Positions 26,245-35,013 of a stretch of DNA of 64,000 nt are shown in pieces. Origin of the DNA: Bacillus cereus (GTDB lineage: Bacteria > Bacillota > Bacilli > Bacillales > Bacillaceae_G). The notes beneath the pieces are model-generated. The model did no database searches, was not told the origin of the DNA, and saw nothing but the letters and a program-made list of their open reading frames with translations. Made by a program: the position numbers and the translations under genes. Location of the stretch: positions 1,737,001 through 1,801,000 of the forward strand of contig NZ_CP089518.1 of NCBI RefSeq assembly GCF_025917685.1. Reading direction: 5' to 3'. Numbering within the stretch: position 1 is the stretch's first letter; each line of letters starts with the position of its first letter.

Positions 26245-27528
26245 ATGAAGTCAACATTTTTTGCTCGAAATAGAGAACGATTAGCGAAAACATTACATGA
26301 TGAATCTATTACTATTTTATTTGCTGGACAGGCACCTCATATGTCAGCTGATGCACATTATAAATTTATACCGAATCGAAATTTTTATTATTTAACGGGG
26401 ATCGATGAGCCGAATGTTATTTTCATGTTAAAAAAGTTTGGGAATAGTGTAGAAGAGACTCTCTTCATTGAAAAATCAGATCCGGTGCTTGAAAAGTGGG
26501 TTGGAAAAACAGTTTCTAAAGAAGATGCAGAACAAATTTCATGTATAAAAAAAGTTGTATATATAGAAAGCTTTGAAAAGACAATGGCAAATACACTTTT
26601 CACAGAAAATGTGAAACATGTGAATTTAGATTTGGAACTTCGTGAGTGGAAAGGTACAGAGCCGAAAACGTTAGCGTTTGCTAAACATGTAAGAGAACAA
26701 TATCCACACGTTACAATCGGTAATGTATACCCAAACATTTGTGAATTACGAGTGTTTAAAACAGAAGAAGAAATTGAAATCATAAAAGACGCTATTGCTG
26801 TTACTAAAGAGGGTATTTATAATGTACTGAAGCATGCAAAAGCAGACATGATGGAATATGAATTAGAAGCTCATTTTGATTTTACGTTGAAATCATCTGG
26901 CATTAAACATCATGCATTTAATACAATTTTGGCGAGTGGTAAAAACGCTACTGTGCTGCATTATGAAGATAATGATGCAAAAGTGGGACAAGGTGATCTA
27001 GTACTGCTCGATTTAGGTGCTCAAAAAGACTATTATAATGCTGATATTAGTTACACATTCCCAGCTAGTGGAACATTCTCTAGTCGCCAAAAGCAAATAT
27101 ATAATATCGTGTTAAAAGCATTAAAAGAAACAACGGAACTTATTAAGCCAGGTTTAAAATTCGCTGCATTAAATGAGCATACAAAAAAGGTGCTAGCAGA
27201 AGAATGTAAAGCAATTGGTTTAATTCAAGAAGACGAGGAATTAACGAAATATTATTATCACGGTGTCAGCCACTTCCTTGGTTTAGATACACATGATGTA
27301 GGAACGTACAAAGATAGAGTATTAGAAGAAGGTATGGTTATTACGATTGAACCAGGTATATATATTGAAGAAGAATCAATTGGAATTCGTATTGAAGATG
27401 ATATTCTTGTCACGAAGGACGGATATGAAAACTTGTCAAAAGATATCATTAGAGAAGTTGAAGAGATTGAAGAGTTTATGAGAGAGAATAATGTAAATGT
27501 AAAAGAAGATGAAGTTGTTACGAAATAA
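26245..27528 (+). CDS. pepP: Xaa-Pro aminopeptidase (M24B)
   Basis: Cytoplasmic manganese metallopeptidase that removes N-terminal residues preceding proline. Two domains: an N-terminal creatinase-like domain with GQAPHMSADAHYKF and RNFYYLTGIDEP, and the pita-bread catalytic domain whose metal ligands appear in VLLDLGAQKDYYNADIS (Asp pair), YHGVSHFLGLDTHDVG (His), TIEPGIY (Glu) and GIRIEDDIL (Glu). 427 residues fits PepP. CTAGGGGGATT precedes ATG 26245. Monocistronic, with a promoter and a terminator of its own. Confidence 0.93.
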   Translation: MKSTFFARNRERLAKTLHDESITILFAGQAPHMSADAHYKFIPNRNFYYLTGIDEPNVIFMLKKFGNSVEETLFIEKSDPVLEKWVGKTVSKEDAEQISCIKKVVYIESFEKTMANTLFTENVKHVNLDLELREWKGTEPKTLAFAKHVREQYPHVTIGNVYPNICELRVFKTEEEIEIIKDAIAVTKEGIYNVLKHAKADMMEYELEAHFDFTLKSSGIKHHAFNTILASGKNATVLHYEDNDAKVGQGDLVLLDLGAQKDYYNADISYTFPASGTFSSRQKQIYNIVLKALKETTELIKPGLKFAALNEHTKKVLAEECKAIGLIQEDEELTKYYYHGVSHFLGLDTHDVGTYKDRVLEEGMVITIEPGIYIEEESIGIRIEDDILVTKDGYENLSKDIIREVEEIEEFMRENNVNVKEDEVVTK

Positions 27529-27538
27529 TGATTGGAAG

Positions 27539-27570
27539 AGGCGCTCAATTTTGGGCGCCTTTTTATTTTG
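27539..27570 (+). terminator. Terminator after pepP
   Basis: AGGCGC pairs with GCGCCT; TTTTTATTTT follows. Confidence 0.8.
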
Positions 27571-27645
27571 CTTATTTTATATCTCCATATTTTCTTGAAA
27601 ATTGCCTTCTATAATAATCGTGAAAAGAAAAAGGGGGAATTTTCC

Positions 27646-29286
27646 ATGAAGAGATTTGTATTAACAGCAGTTACAGTCTCCGTAATATCTTTAATTGCTG
27701 CGTGTTCTGCGACTACAAATACAACAAATGCTCATAAAAATATGAATGATAAAAAAACAAAACAGACTGAAACGGCTACAAAGCCATTGAAAGTTATAAA
27801 AGGGACAGAAGTTACTTTAGTAGCGAAAGAAGAAAAACAAAAGCTAAGTAGCGGTGTTATTGTTCCAGTCTGGACATTTAATGGTTCATCCCCAGGTCCA
27901 GAAATCAGGGTGAAAAAAGGTGAAAAGGTTAAAGTGACATTAAAAAATGAATTACCTGCGCCAGTATCTATTCATTGGCATGGGTATCCTGTCCCAAATA
28001 ACATGGATGGAATTCCAGGCGTGACACAAGATGCGGTTGAATCAGGAAAAAGTTTCACCTATGAATTTGAAGCGAACGTACCAGGAACATATTGGTATCA
28101 TTCACATCAAGATTCTGTAAATCAACTAGATAGAGGCTTGTATGGCGCTCTTATTGTAGAGGATACAAATGAAAATTATGATAAAGATTACACATTAATG
28201 TTAGATGAATGGGTAACTGATAAAGAAAAAATTAATAAGCAGTTAAAAGAAATGACAAAAGGGCCAACAGGTAATAAATCTAAGGGTAATGAAAATACGA
28301 AAAAGAATGATGATATGAAAGGCATGGATCATTCCGGTATGGACATGAAGAGTGATAAAAAAGACTCTGGCAATATGGCAGGCATGGATCATGGAAATAT
28401 GAAGATGGAAGGTCATGATATGAGTATGTATGACTTATTCACAATCAATGGTAAAAGCGGTGATTTAGTAGAGCCCTTAAAAGTGAATGAGGGTGATAAA
28501 GTTCGTCTTCGACTCGTTAATGCGGGTTATTTATCACATGATATACACGTTCACGGTCATGATTTAAAAGTAATTGCAACAGATGGTCAACCAATTAATG
28601 ATCCAAAAGTTATAAAAGAAAAAGTAATTTCAATTGCACCGGGTGAACGTTATGATGTTGAATTTACAGCTAACAATCCTGGGAAATGGTACGTTGAAGA
28701 CCATTCAGAAAATAAGGATGCAAAAGGAATGAAAGCTGTTATTGAATATGATGGAAGCAAAGAGATGAAAGACAAAGCAGATGAAAAAGAAAAATTACCG
28801 AAATTAGATATGACGAAATATGGTGCTAAAAGATTAGGTAGTTTCACGTTAGGCCAGCAGTATACTGCCACATATAATATGGACTTGAATACGCAAATGA
28901 ATGGAAATGAAATGGTATATACAATTAACGGAAAGGTATTCCCAGATATTGACCCAATTTCAGTGAAAAAGGGTGACTTAGTAAAAGTAAAATTAGTAAA
29001 TCGCTCTAAAGCGGACGATCATCCGATGCATTTACACGGTCATTTCTTCCAGGTGTTAAGTAAAGATGGAAAACCGGTAGAAGGTTCTCCAATTGTTAAA
29101 GACACTTTGAACTTAAAATCAGGAGAAGAATATGAAGTAGCCTTTGTAGCAGACAATCCGGGTGAATGGATGTTCCACTGTCATGATTTACACCATGCTT
29201 CAGCGGGGATGGTAACAGAAGTGAAATATACAGATTATAAATCTGAGTATGTTCCAAACCCTAATATTCCTAATAAGCCAGAATAA
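27646..29286 (+). CDS. Multicopper oxidase lipoprotein with Met/His-rich insert
   Basis: Surface lipoprotein (lipobox LIAAC, Cys near residue 20) of the three-domain laccase type that oxidises substrates such as Cu(I), Mn(II) or phenols. Copper ligands are complete: HWHGYP and YHSHQD in domain 1, HPMHLHGHFF and FHCHDLHHASAGM in domain 3. Between domains 1 and 2 (about residues 225-265) is an insert rich in Met and His (KGMDHSGMDM, AGMDHGNMKM), as in copper-binding linkers of CueO/CopA-type oxidases. ATG 27646 is set by AAGGGGGAA eight bases before and by the lipoprotein signal. Copper tolerance is the likeliest role. A terminator follows. Confidence 0.9.
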   Translation: MKRFVLTAVTVSVISLIAACSATTNTTNAHKNMNDKKTKQTETATKPLKVIKGTEVTLVAKEEKQKLSSGVIVPVWTFNGSSPGPEIRVKKGEKVKVTLKNELPAPVSIHWHGYPVPNNMDGIPGVTQDAVESGKSFTYEFEANVPGTYWYHSHQDSVNQLDRGLYGALIVEDTNENYDKDYTLMLDEWVTDKEKINKQLKEMTKGPTGNKSKGNENTKKNDDMKGMDHSGMDMKSDKKDSGNMAGMDHGNMKMEGHDMSMYDLFTINGKSGDLVEPLKVNEGDKVRLRLVNAGYLSHDIHVHGHDLKVIATDGQPINDPKVIKEKVISIAPGERYDVEFTANNPGKWYVEDHSENKDAKGMKAVIEYDGSKEMKDKADEKEKLPKLDMTKYGAKRLGSFTLGQQYTATYNMDLNTQMNGNEMVYTINGKVFPDIDPISVKKGDLVKVKLVNRSKADDHPMHLHGHFFQVLSKDGKPVEGSPIVKDTLNLKSGEEYEVAFVADNPGEWMFHCHDLHHASAGMVTEVKYTDYKSEYVPNPNIPNKPE

Positions 29287-29328
29287 CATAAAGCAGTTAT
29301 CCATAGGATAACTGCTTTATGTATTTTA
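29287..29328. terminator. Terminator between the multicopper oxidase and the leftward membrane protein
   Basis: CATAAAGCAGTTATCC and GGATAACTGCTTTATG are a perfect 16-base stem with a 3-base loop; T/A-rich on both sides. Confidence 0.85.
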
Positions 29329-29886
29329 GTCTTTAGCGTTATGCATATGTTGATCATGCTCGGATGCAGGTGGAGGTGTATGATCTGGGAATGTTACGAA
29401 TACAGTGAGAACAATTACTACGCCAATTGAGAGCGATAATAGAAACTGGCGATGGATATAAGTAGAAAAGGTTTCTGATAAAAGGTGAATCATACATGAC
29501 ATAGTTATCGTTATGGTAAGTAAGAGGCTAATGAACAGTATAATATGGGCTTGTTGAGCGTTTAACATCTCTGTAATCATAGCGCCCATCATACTTGCCA
29601 TTAATCCAGAGAACATACCTTCTAAGGCAGTATAAAGGTGAAAGCGTAGACCGACTAAAAGACCGATAAACCCACTAATCAAAATAGCAAGCAAAGTAGA
29701 ATGTAGTAATTCTCCTTTAAAGAGAATGCCTAAATAAAAACCTATACTTAAACCAATACACATACTAAAAGACATAATAAATACCATATACTCCATTAGG
29801 GTACCCTTACGTTTAGAAATATATGATGTAATAATAATCGAGATACAACAAAGTGTTAAAGTAGTTAGCGTATAAGCAAACATCAT
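29326..29886 (-). CDS. Polytopic membrane protein with His-rich C-terminus
   Basis: 186 residues with about five hydrophobic segments; Met- and Gly-rich helices (GMFSGLMASMMGAMITEML) and a C-terminal tail SEHDQHMHNAKD that could bind metal. The family is not recognised with certainty. GGAGGTATC precedes two adjacent ATGs; the second (29883) has the better spacing. It converges on the multicopper oxidase gene, and the Met/His bias of both suggests a shared link to copper, which is inference only. Confidence 0.72.
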   Translation of the reverse strand: MMFAYTLTTLTLCCISIIITSYISKRKGTLMEYMVFIMSFSMCIGLSIGFYLGILFKGELLHSTLLAILISGFIGLLVGLRFHLYTALEGMFSGLMASMMGAMITEMLNAQQAHIILFISLLLTITITMSCMIHLLSETFSTYIHRQFLLSLSIGVVIVLTVFVTFPDHTPPPASEHDQHMHNAKD

Positions 29887-30004
29887 GATACCTCCCTGTC
29901 CTATCGTTCACTTCATCATATGTTCAAATGGAGAATACTTATGCTAATATATATCTGCAAATTATCTGCACAATTTAAAAACGGTATGCAGTAATGAAGG
30001 GAAG

Positions 30005-30034
30005 GACGCTCGATTTTTTGGCGTCTTTTTTGTC
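30005..30034 (+). terminator. Terminator-like hairpin in the gap before topB
   Basis: GACGCTCGATTTTTTGGCGTC then TTTTTTG. No gene precedes it on this strand, so it may end a short non-coding transcript. Two further small hairpins lie at about 30111-30128 (GTCTCACATTTTTGAGAC) and 30138-30165, before topB. Confidence 0.5.
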
Positions 30035-30224
30035 TATGAGCATGTGAAAGAAATTGTTATATAATGAGTTTCTATTGTGAAGCCATAAAGAATCAGCGTA
30101 TAATATTATAGGTCTCACATTTTTGAGACAAACCGCGAATGATAAATAAGATTGTTGTTTTATCATCGTCTCTAAACATATATACAATGAAAGTAACACT
30201 GGAATACAGATAGGGAGTTAGAAG

Positions 30225-32369
30225 ATGAAATTAATTATTGCCGAGAAACCAGATCAAGGTTTGGCTCTTGTTTCACAATTTAAATATCGCCGGAAAGATG
30301 GGTATTTAGAAGTAGAAGCAAATGAGTTATTTCCAAATGGAGCGTACTGTACATGGGCAATTGGTCATTTGACGCAGTTATGTAATCCAGAACATTATCA
30401 CGCAGAGTGGAAAAAATGGTCACTTAATACGTTACCGATGATTCCAGAGCGTTTTCAGTTTGAGGTAACAAAGTCAAAGTATAAGCAATTTAACGTTGTG
30501 AAACAGCTGTTACATAACCCTCAAGTAACAGAAATTATTCACGCGGGCGATGCTGGGCGTGAAGGGGAATTAATCGTACGAAACATTATTAACCTTTGTA
30601 ACGTGCAAAAACCAATGAAGCGCTTGTGGATTTCATCTTTAACGAAGCAAGCTATTTATCAAGGGTTTAAAAACTTACTAGATGAAGCAGATACGATTAA
30701 TACGTATTACGAAGCATATACAAGATCCTGCGCTGACTGGGTTGTTGGTATGAATGCATCGCGTGTCTTTAGTATTTTGCTAAAGAAAAAGGGAATGAAT
30801 GATGTTTTTTCAGCTGGACGTGTACAGACTCCAACATTGGCGTTAATAGTAAAGCGTGAAAAAGAAATAGAGAACTTTAAGTCAGAGCCATTTTGGGAAG
30901 TGTTTGCAACTTTTAATATAGAAGGAAAAAAATATGAGGGAAAATGGGAGAAAGACAATGAATCTCGCCTAAAAGACCCTGATATGGCAAATAAAATTGC
31001 GGCATTTTGCCAAGGTAAACCGGCTGTAGTAAAAGAAATGAAAACGGAGCGTAAAGAGTTTCAGCCGCCGTTTTTATTTAATTTATCAGCACTGCAAGCG
31101 ACAGCGAATAAAGCTTTTAAATTTTCACCGAAAAAGACGCTTGATATAACACAAGCACTATATCAAAAAGGGATAGTTTCTTACCCACGTTCGGATTCTA
31201 ACTATGTTACACAAGGAGAAGCAGCGACGTTTCCTGATATTTTACAGAAGTTAAGTCAGTTTGATGAATATAAAGGCTTATTGCCAGCACCAATTGAATC
31301 AATTATGAATAACAAGCGTTATGTGAATGAAAAGAAAGTTACAGATCACTACGCAATTATACCGACAGAGCAAGTTACAAATCCAAGCAAATTATCAGGT
31401 GATGAAAAGAAAATTTACGATATGGTCGTAAGAAGACTGATTGCGGCGCATTATGAAGTAGCAATCTTTGACTACACAACGATTACAACTCTTGTAGACG
31501 AACGTGCTGCGTTCATTTCGAAAGGAAAACAGCAAATTCAAGAAGGTTGGCGTAAAGTTATTTTCCAAGACGATAAAGATGACGAAACGATTCTTCCAAT
31601 TGTAGCTGAAGGTGAACAAGGAAAAGTTGTAAAGGTGAAAGTGAAAGAAGGAAAAACACAGCCACCGAAGCGTTATACAGAAGGACAACTTATTACGTTA
31701 ATGAAAACGGCGGGTAAGTATTTAGAGAATGAAGAGCTTGAGAAAGTATTAAAGAAAACAGAAGGTTTAGGTACTGAGGCTACTCGTGCTGGTATTATTA
31801 CAATGCTGAAAGACCGTAAATATATAGATGTGCAGAAAAACCAAGTGTACGCAACCGATAAAGGAAAAGTATTAATTACAGCAATCGGTGATAAAATACT
31901 GGCTTCACCAGAAATGACAGCAAAATGGGAGCAACGCCTTGCGGAAATTGGAGAAGGTACAGCTTCACCAGCTACATTTATGGAACAAACGAAAAAGCTA
32001 TCAGCTAAAATTATTGAAGATGCGGTGGAAATGTCGGAGAAATGGGATTTCACTGGATTACATGTTGAATCGATTGAACGAAAAGGATCGAAATTTACAA
32101 CAGGTAAAAAGGTGGGGAACTGTAAAAAATGTGATGGCGATGTTATTGATAAGTCGACGTTTTACGGTTGTTCAAACTACAATACAACACAATGTGACTT
32201 TACCATCTCGAAGAAGATATTAAGTAAAACAATTTCGCAAAAAAACATGACAAAGCTTTTAAAAGGTGAGAAGACCGATTTAATTAAAGGCTTTAAAAAA
32301 GGTGAGAAAACGTTTGATGCGAAGTTAGAGTGGAAAGATAATAAGATTAATTTTGTGTTTGAGAATTAA
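30225..32369 (+). CDS. topB: DNA topoisomerase III
   Basis: Type IA topoisomerase that relaxes negative supercoils and decatenates DNA by single-strand passage. The Toprim domain has IAEKPDQG at the start and HAGDAGREGELIV for the acidic metal site; the catalytic tyrosine is Tyr320 in VSYPRSDSNY. After about residue 600 a single zinc-finger-like Cys4 unit (CKKCDGDVI, CSNYNTTQC) follows, then a basic tail. 714 residues, usual for Bacillus TopB. TAGGGAG precedes ATG 30225. Single gene; hairpins upstream may be regulatory. Confidence 0.95.
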   Translation: MKLIIAEKPDQGLALVSQFKYRRKDGYLEVEANELFPNGAYCTWAIGHLTQLCNPEHYHAEWKKWSLNTLPMIPERFQFEVTKSKYKQFNVVKQLLHNPQVTEIIHAGDAGREGELIVRNIINLCNVQKPMKRLWISSLTKQAIYQGFKNLLDEADTINTYYEAYTRSCADWVVGMNASRVFSILLKKKGMNDVFSAGRVQTPTLALIVKREKEIENFKSEPFWEVFATFNIEGKKYEGKWEKDNESRLKDPDMANKIAAFCQGKPAVVKEMKTERKEFQPPFLFNLSALQATANKAFKFSPKKTLDITQALYQKGIVSYPRSDSNYVTQGEAATFPDILQKLSQFDEYKGLLPAPIESIMNNKRYVNEKKVTDHYAIIPTEQVTNPSKLSGDEKKIYDMVVRRLIAAHYEVAIFDYTTITTLVDERAAFISKGKQQIQEGWRKVIFQDDKDDETILPIVAEGEQGKVVKVKVKEGKTQPPKRYTEGQLITLMKTAGKYLENEELEKVLKKTEGLGTEATRAGIITMLKDRKYIDVQKNQVYATDKGKVLITAIGDKILASPEMTAKWEQRLAEIGEGTASPATFMEQTKKLSAKIIEDAVEMSEKWDFTGLHVESIERKGSKFTTGKKVGNCKKCDGDVIDKSTFYGCSNYNTTQCDFTISKKILSKTISQKNMTKLLKGEKTDLIKGFKKGEKTFDAKLEWKDNKINFVFEN

Positions 32370-32374
32370 TAGTG

Positions 32375-32500
32375 TCAACAAATAAAAAAGTGCTTTACTG
32401 AATAAAAAAGTCCTTTCCAAAGTAAAAGGTTAGGTTTGAAAAAAATATTGATAAAATAGAAAAAGCATGACGATTTAATGTCATGCTTTTTCTATTTTAT
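32375..32500. repeat. AT-rich interspersed repeat, copy 1 (with terminator)
   Basis: Begins TCAACAAATAAAAAAGTGCT, carries a second AATAAAAAAGTCCTTT unit, a TTTGAAAAAA stretch and ends in the hairpin GAAAAAGCATGAC/GTCATGCTTTTTC (32459-32492), which also serves as terminator of topB. The same order of blocks recurs at 34741-34853. Confidence 0.65.
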
Positions 32501-32579
32501 AATTACAGACTTTTGTGTACTAATACTAAAAATTATTTAAAATAATTGTTTGAAAAGATGGTATGAAATAGTGTTAAGT

Positions 32580-32640
32580 AGCAATAAAGTTATTTAATTT
32601 ACAATAAAGTCCTTTAACAAATAAAAAAGTTGTTTAAAAA
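32580..32640. repeat. Cluster of short units related to AAATAAAAAAGTNCTTTA
   Basis: Three imperfect units: GCAATAAAGTTATTTAAT, ACAATAAAGTCCTTTAAC and CAAATAAAAAAGTTGTTTAA. The rest of the 32370-32845 gap shows no gene. Confidence 0.5.
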
Positions 32641-32845
32641 TCCTTCTTTAACTAAACGGCAGGTTAGTTTTAATACGATGTTTGTTTTATCATTTAACCA
32701 AAGTAATAGAAGGTCGAAGAAAAGGCAGTAATAAAGAAGTGCCATTCCTAATGTGGACTGGCACTTTGTAAGGTGCAAAATTCATTGTTTGATTTCGACT
32801 GAGGAATTCGATTTATCTATTTTTCCTGTACTTTATTATGATTCC

Positions 32846-33514
32846 TTAGGCAGCCTTCTCTGTTTTAAATATCCATTGTTGAAGAGTTGGTTGATAATAC
32901 GGTATCATCCACCCTAAAATTTTGCCGATAAAATAGGCGGCGATTAGTGTACCGATTCCTATTGATCCTAATGATTGAATGAAAACTATACAGATTGCAC
33001 CAGCCACACAAATGTTGATTAAATCGCTCAAAATTTTTGCGTTACCGAATTTCAAATTAAATTTTTCACTAATTGCATAAGTTAACGCATCATACGGCAT
33101 TAATGGCAGTTTCGCTGTTGTATAGCCCATTAAACCGACTGCTATAACAAATAGGCTAACAATCAAATAGACACTTCGGGCAAAGATAGTTTCAGGTGTG
33201 GGGAAAAGTTGTACAAGGAAGAGCGTTGCATCCATGAAGAACCCAAATAAAAACGAAATAATGAATTGACTCACAAATTCATTGAACTCCATTCGTTTAC
33301 TTAATATTACTTGAATAATAATGTATAAAACATTTGCAAGCGCCATTGTCACACCAACCGATAAACCAACCGTTAGCGTACTTGCATATGCTAATGATGA
33401 CACAGGCGATACACCAAACCCTGCTTGAATCGACATGCTAATGCCGATCGACATAAAAAATAACCCGAGCACGTATAAGACGAGGCGCTTCAAGGTTCTG
33501 TTCCGATGATTCAT
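32846..33514 (-). CDS. YczE/YitT-type integral membrane protein
   Basis: 222 residues with five to six membrane segments; VLGLFFMSIGISMSIQAG, then VSPVSSLAYAST, and later LPLMPYDALTYAISEKF are characteristic of the YczE/YyaS/YitT-like family. Function unknown; YczE of Bacillus subtilis is linked to lipopeptide production. ATG 33514 is chosen (GAAAGTGAGAG five bases before), rather than GTG 33526. It is divergent from a LysR gene, which is therefore its probable regulator. Confidence 0.8.
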   Translation of the reverse strand: MNHRNRTLKRLVLYVLGLFFMSIGISMSIQAGFGVSPVSSLAYASTLTVGLSVGVTMALANVLYIIIQVILSKRMEFNEFVSQFIISFLFGFFMDATLFLVQLFPTPETIFARSVYLIVSLFVIAVGLMGYTTAKLPLMPYDALTYAISEKFNLKFGNAKILSDLINICVAGAICIVFIQSLGSIGIGTLIAAYFIGKILGWMIPYYQPTLQQWIFKTEKAA

Positions 33515-33652
33515 AGTATCTCTCACTTTCTAGTTAATATTATCAATATAAAGACTATAGCTATAGAATTAAATATAACGCCAAACTCGACATATGAAAA
33601 ATATATATATGATAAACTAATCATATCAAAAAACATATGACGGAGAGATACA

Positions 33653-34528
33653 ATGGATTTCAGGCAATTATATTACTTTAAAGAAATTGTGAAACAAGGA
33701 AGCATTTCTAAAGCAGCAGAAGTGCTCCATATCGCGCAACCACCACTTAGTCAATTATTAAAAAAGCTTGAAACTGATCTTGGCACAACTTTAATTCATC
33801 GATATCGTCAAAAATGGGAGCTTACAGAAACAGGTGAAATACTATACCAATATGCCAATCAAATGCTAATGCAAATTCAAGATGTAAAGCAGCAAATTCA
33901 AGAAATTGAACAAGGTATAGGAGGAACAGTAAGTATCGGTGTATCGTCTACATGTTCTAATATGCTCATTGACTATGTTAGTATGTTTAGAACACAATAC
34001 CCTAATGTTAAAATAAATATAGTAACTGGAAATTCAGAAGAATTATTAAAAAGACTAGAACAAAGAGAAATTGATGTTGCCTTACTTTTAAGATTGGGCG
34101 ATAGTGAACAATATGAGATGAAAATATTAAAAAAACAACCAACCGCTGTGATTATACCAACAAGCTGGGCAACATCGTTTTCATCACAGCATGTGACGAT
34201 TGAACAGATAGCCCAGTTCCCATTCATTATGCTAGGAGCAATGGAAGGACTCTCTTTCAATGAAGATCTCTTCAAAGTGTTTGATGAACATCAAGTCAAG
34301 CCAAATATCATTATCGAGTGTAAAGATATAAGGATGGTTATAGCACTTGTTAGTAGAGGGCTAGGATTATCCGTTATTCCAAGAATGGATTACACATCAA
34401 CATTTTTAGAACATACAACGCTTTTTGAATTGAAACAATTTGATTTTCACCTAGAGCCTGTAATAGTAAAATTAAAAGACCAAAGAATTTCAAAAGTAGC
34501 ATCTCAATTTTGGGAAATGGTTGATTAG
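33653..34528 (+). CDS. LysR-family transcriptional regulator
   Basis: N-terminal winged helix (FRQLYYFKEIVKQGSISKAA, EVLHIAQPPLSQLLKKLE) and a periplasmic-binding-like effector domain (GGTVSIGVSSTCSNM). 291 residues is typical. CGGAGAG precedes ATG 33653. Transcribed away from the YczE-like gene with a 138-base shared control region, the classic layout for a LysR regulator and its target. Effector unknown. Copies of an AT-rich repeat lie on both sides of the pair. Confidence 0.88.
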   Translation: MDFRQLYYFKEIVKQGSISKAAEVLHIAQPPLSQLLKKLETDLGTTLIHRYRQKWELTETGEILYQYANQMLMQIQDVKQQIQEIEQGIGGTVSIGVSSTCSNMLIDYVSMFRTQYPNVKINIVTGNSEELLKRLEQREIDVALLLRLGDSEQYEMKILKKQPTAVIIPTSWATSFSSQHVTIEQIAQFPFIMLGAMEGLSFNEDLFKVFDEHQVKPNIIIECKDIRMVIALVSRGLGLSVIPRMDYTSTFLEHTTLFELKQFDFHLEPVIVKLKDQRISKVASQFWEMVD

Positions 34529-34655
34529 GAGATGTGAACAAAGCAAAAATAGTCTTTAATCAAGTAATATAGACATCGTCCGAAGAATTGAGTTGGAATA
34601 AAAAAGTTCTTTACTTGAGGAAGTTTCAAACTGACTGTAGCTATATAAATAAAAG

Positions 34656-34724
34656 ATAAAAAAGTTCTTTACTAATTTGAAAAACGCAGTAATTACACTA
34701 CTTATTAGTAAAGAACTTTTTTAT
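34656..34724. repeat. Perfect 21-bp inverted repeat built from the AT-rich repeat unit
   Basis: Arms 34656-34676 and 34704-34724 are perfect reverse complements (left arm ATAAAAAAGTTCTTTACTAA plus T) with a 27-base loop. Another unit, GGAATAAAAAAGTTCTTTAC, lies just upstream near 34596. May act as terminator of the LysR gene. Confidence 0.75.
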
Positions 34725-34740
34725 ACAAAGACAAGTGGTT

Positions 34741-34853
34741 TCAACAAATAAAAAAGCTCCTGCCCGAGTGAAAGGTGCTATAACAGATTAAGTTTGAAAA
34801 AATAATGATAGAAAAGAAAAAGCATGACAATTGTATGTTATGCTTTTTTATTT
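34741..34853. repeat. AT-rich interspersed repeat, copy 2 (with terminator)
   Basis: Starts TCAACAAATAAAAAAGCTCC, then a TTTGAAAAAATAATGATAG block, and ends in the hairpin AAAAAGCATGACA/TGTTATGCTTTTTT, parallel to copy 1 at 32375. The rest of 34529-35013 is very AT-rich with no gene. Confidence 0.65.
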
Positions 34854-35013
34854 TTACTTAAACAAAATATACAACAAAAATATTATATAAAATAATAAAA
34901 ATTTATTGTAAAACAATAAAATATATAATAAAATCAAAATCAGAATAAATAAGTATGCTGCTTTTCATAGAAAAGGTAACAACGTTATTTTTAAAACTAG
35001 AGGAGGTATGAAT

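Noticed and set aside
31673..32053. 126-codon minus-strand frame inside topB
   Set aside because: Antisense to a conserved enzyme; composition is that of a reverse-frame shadow.
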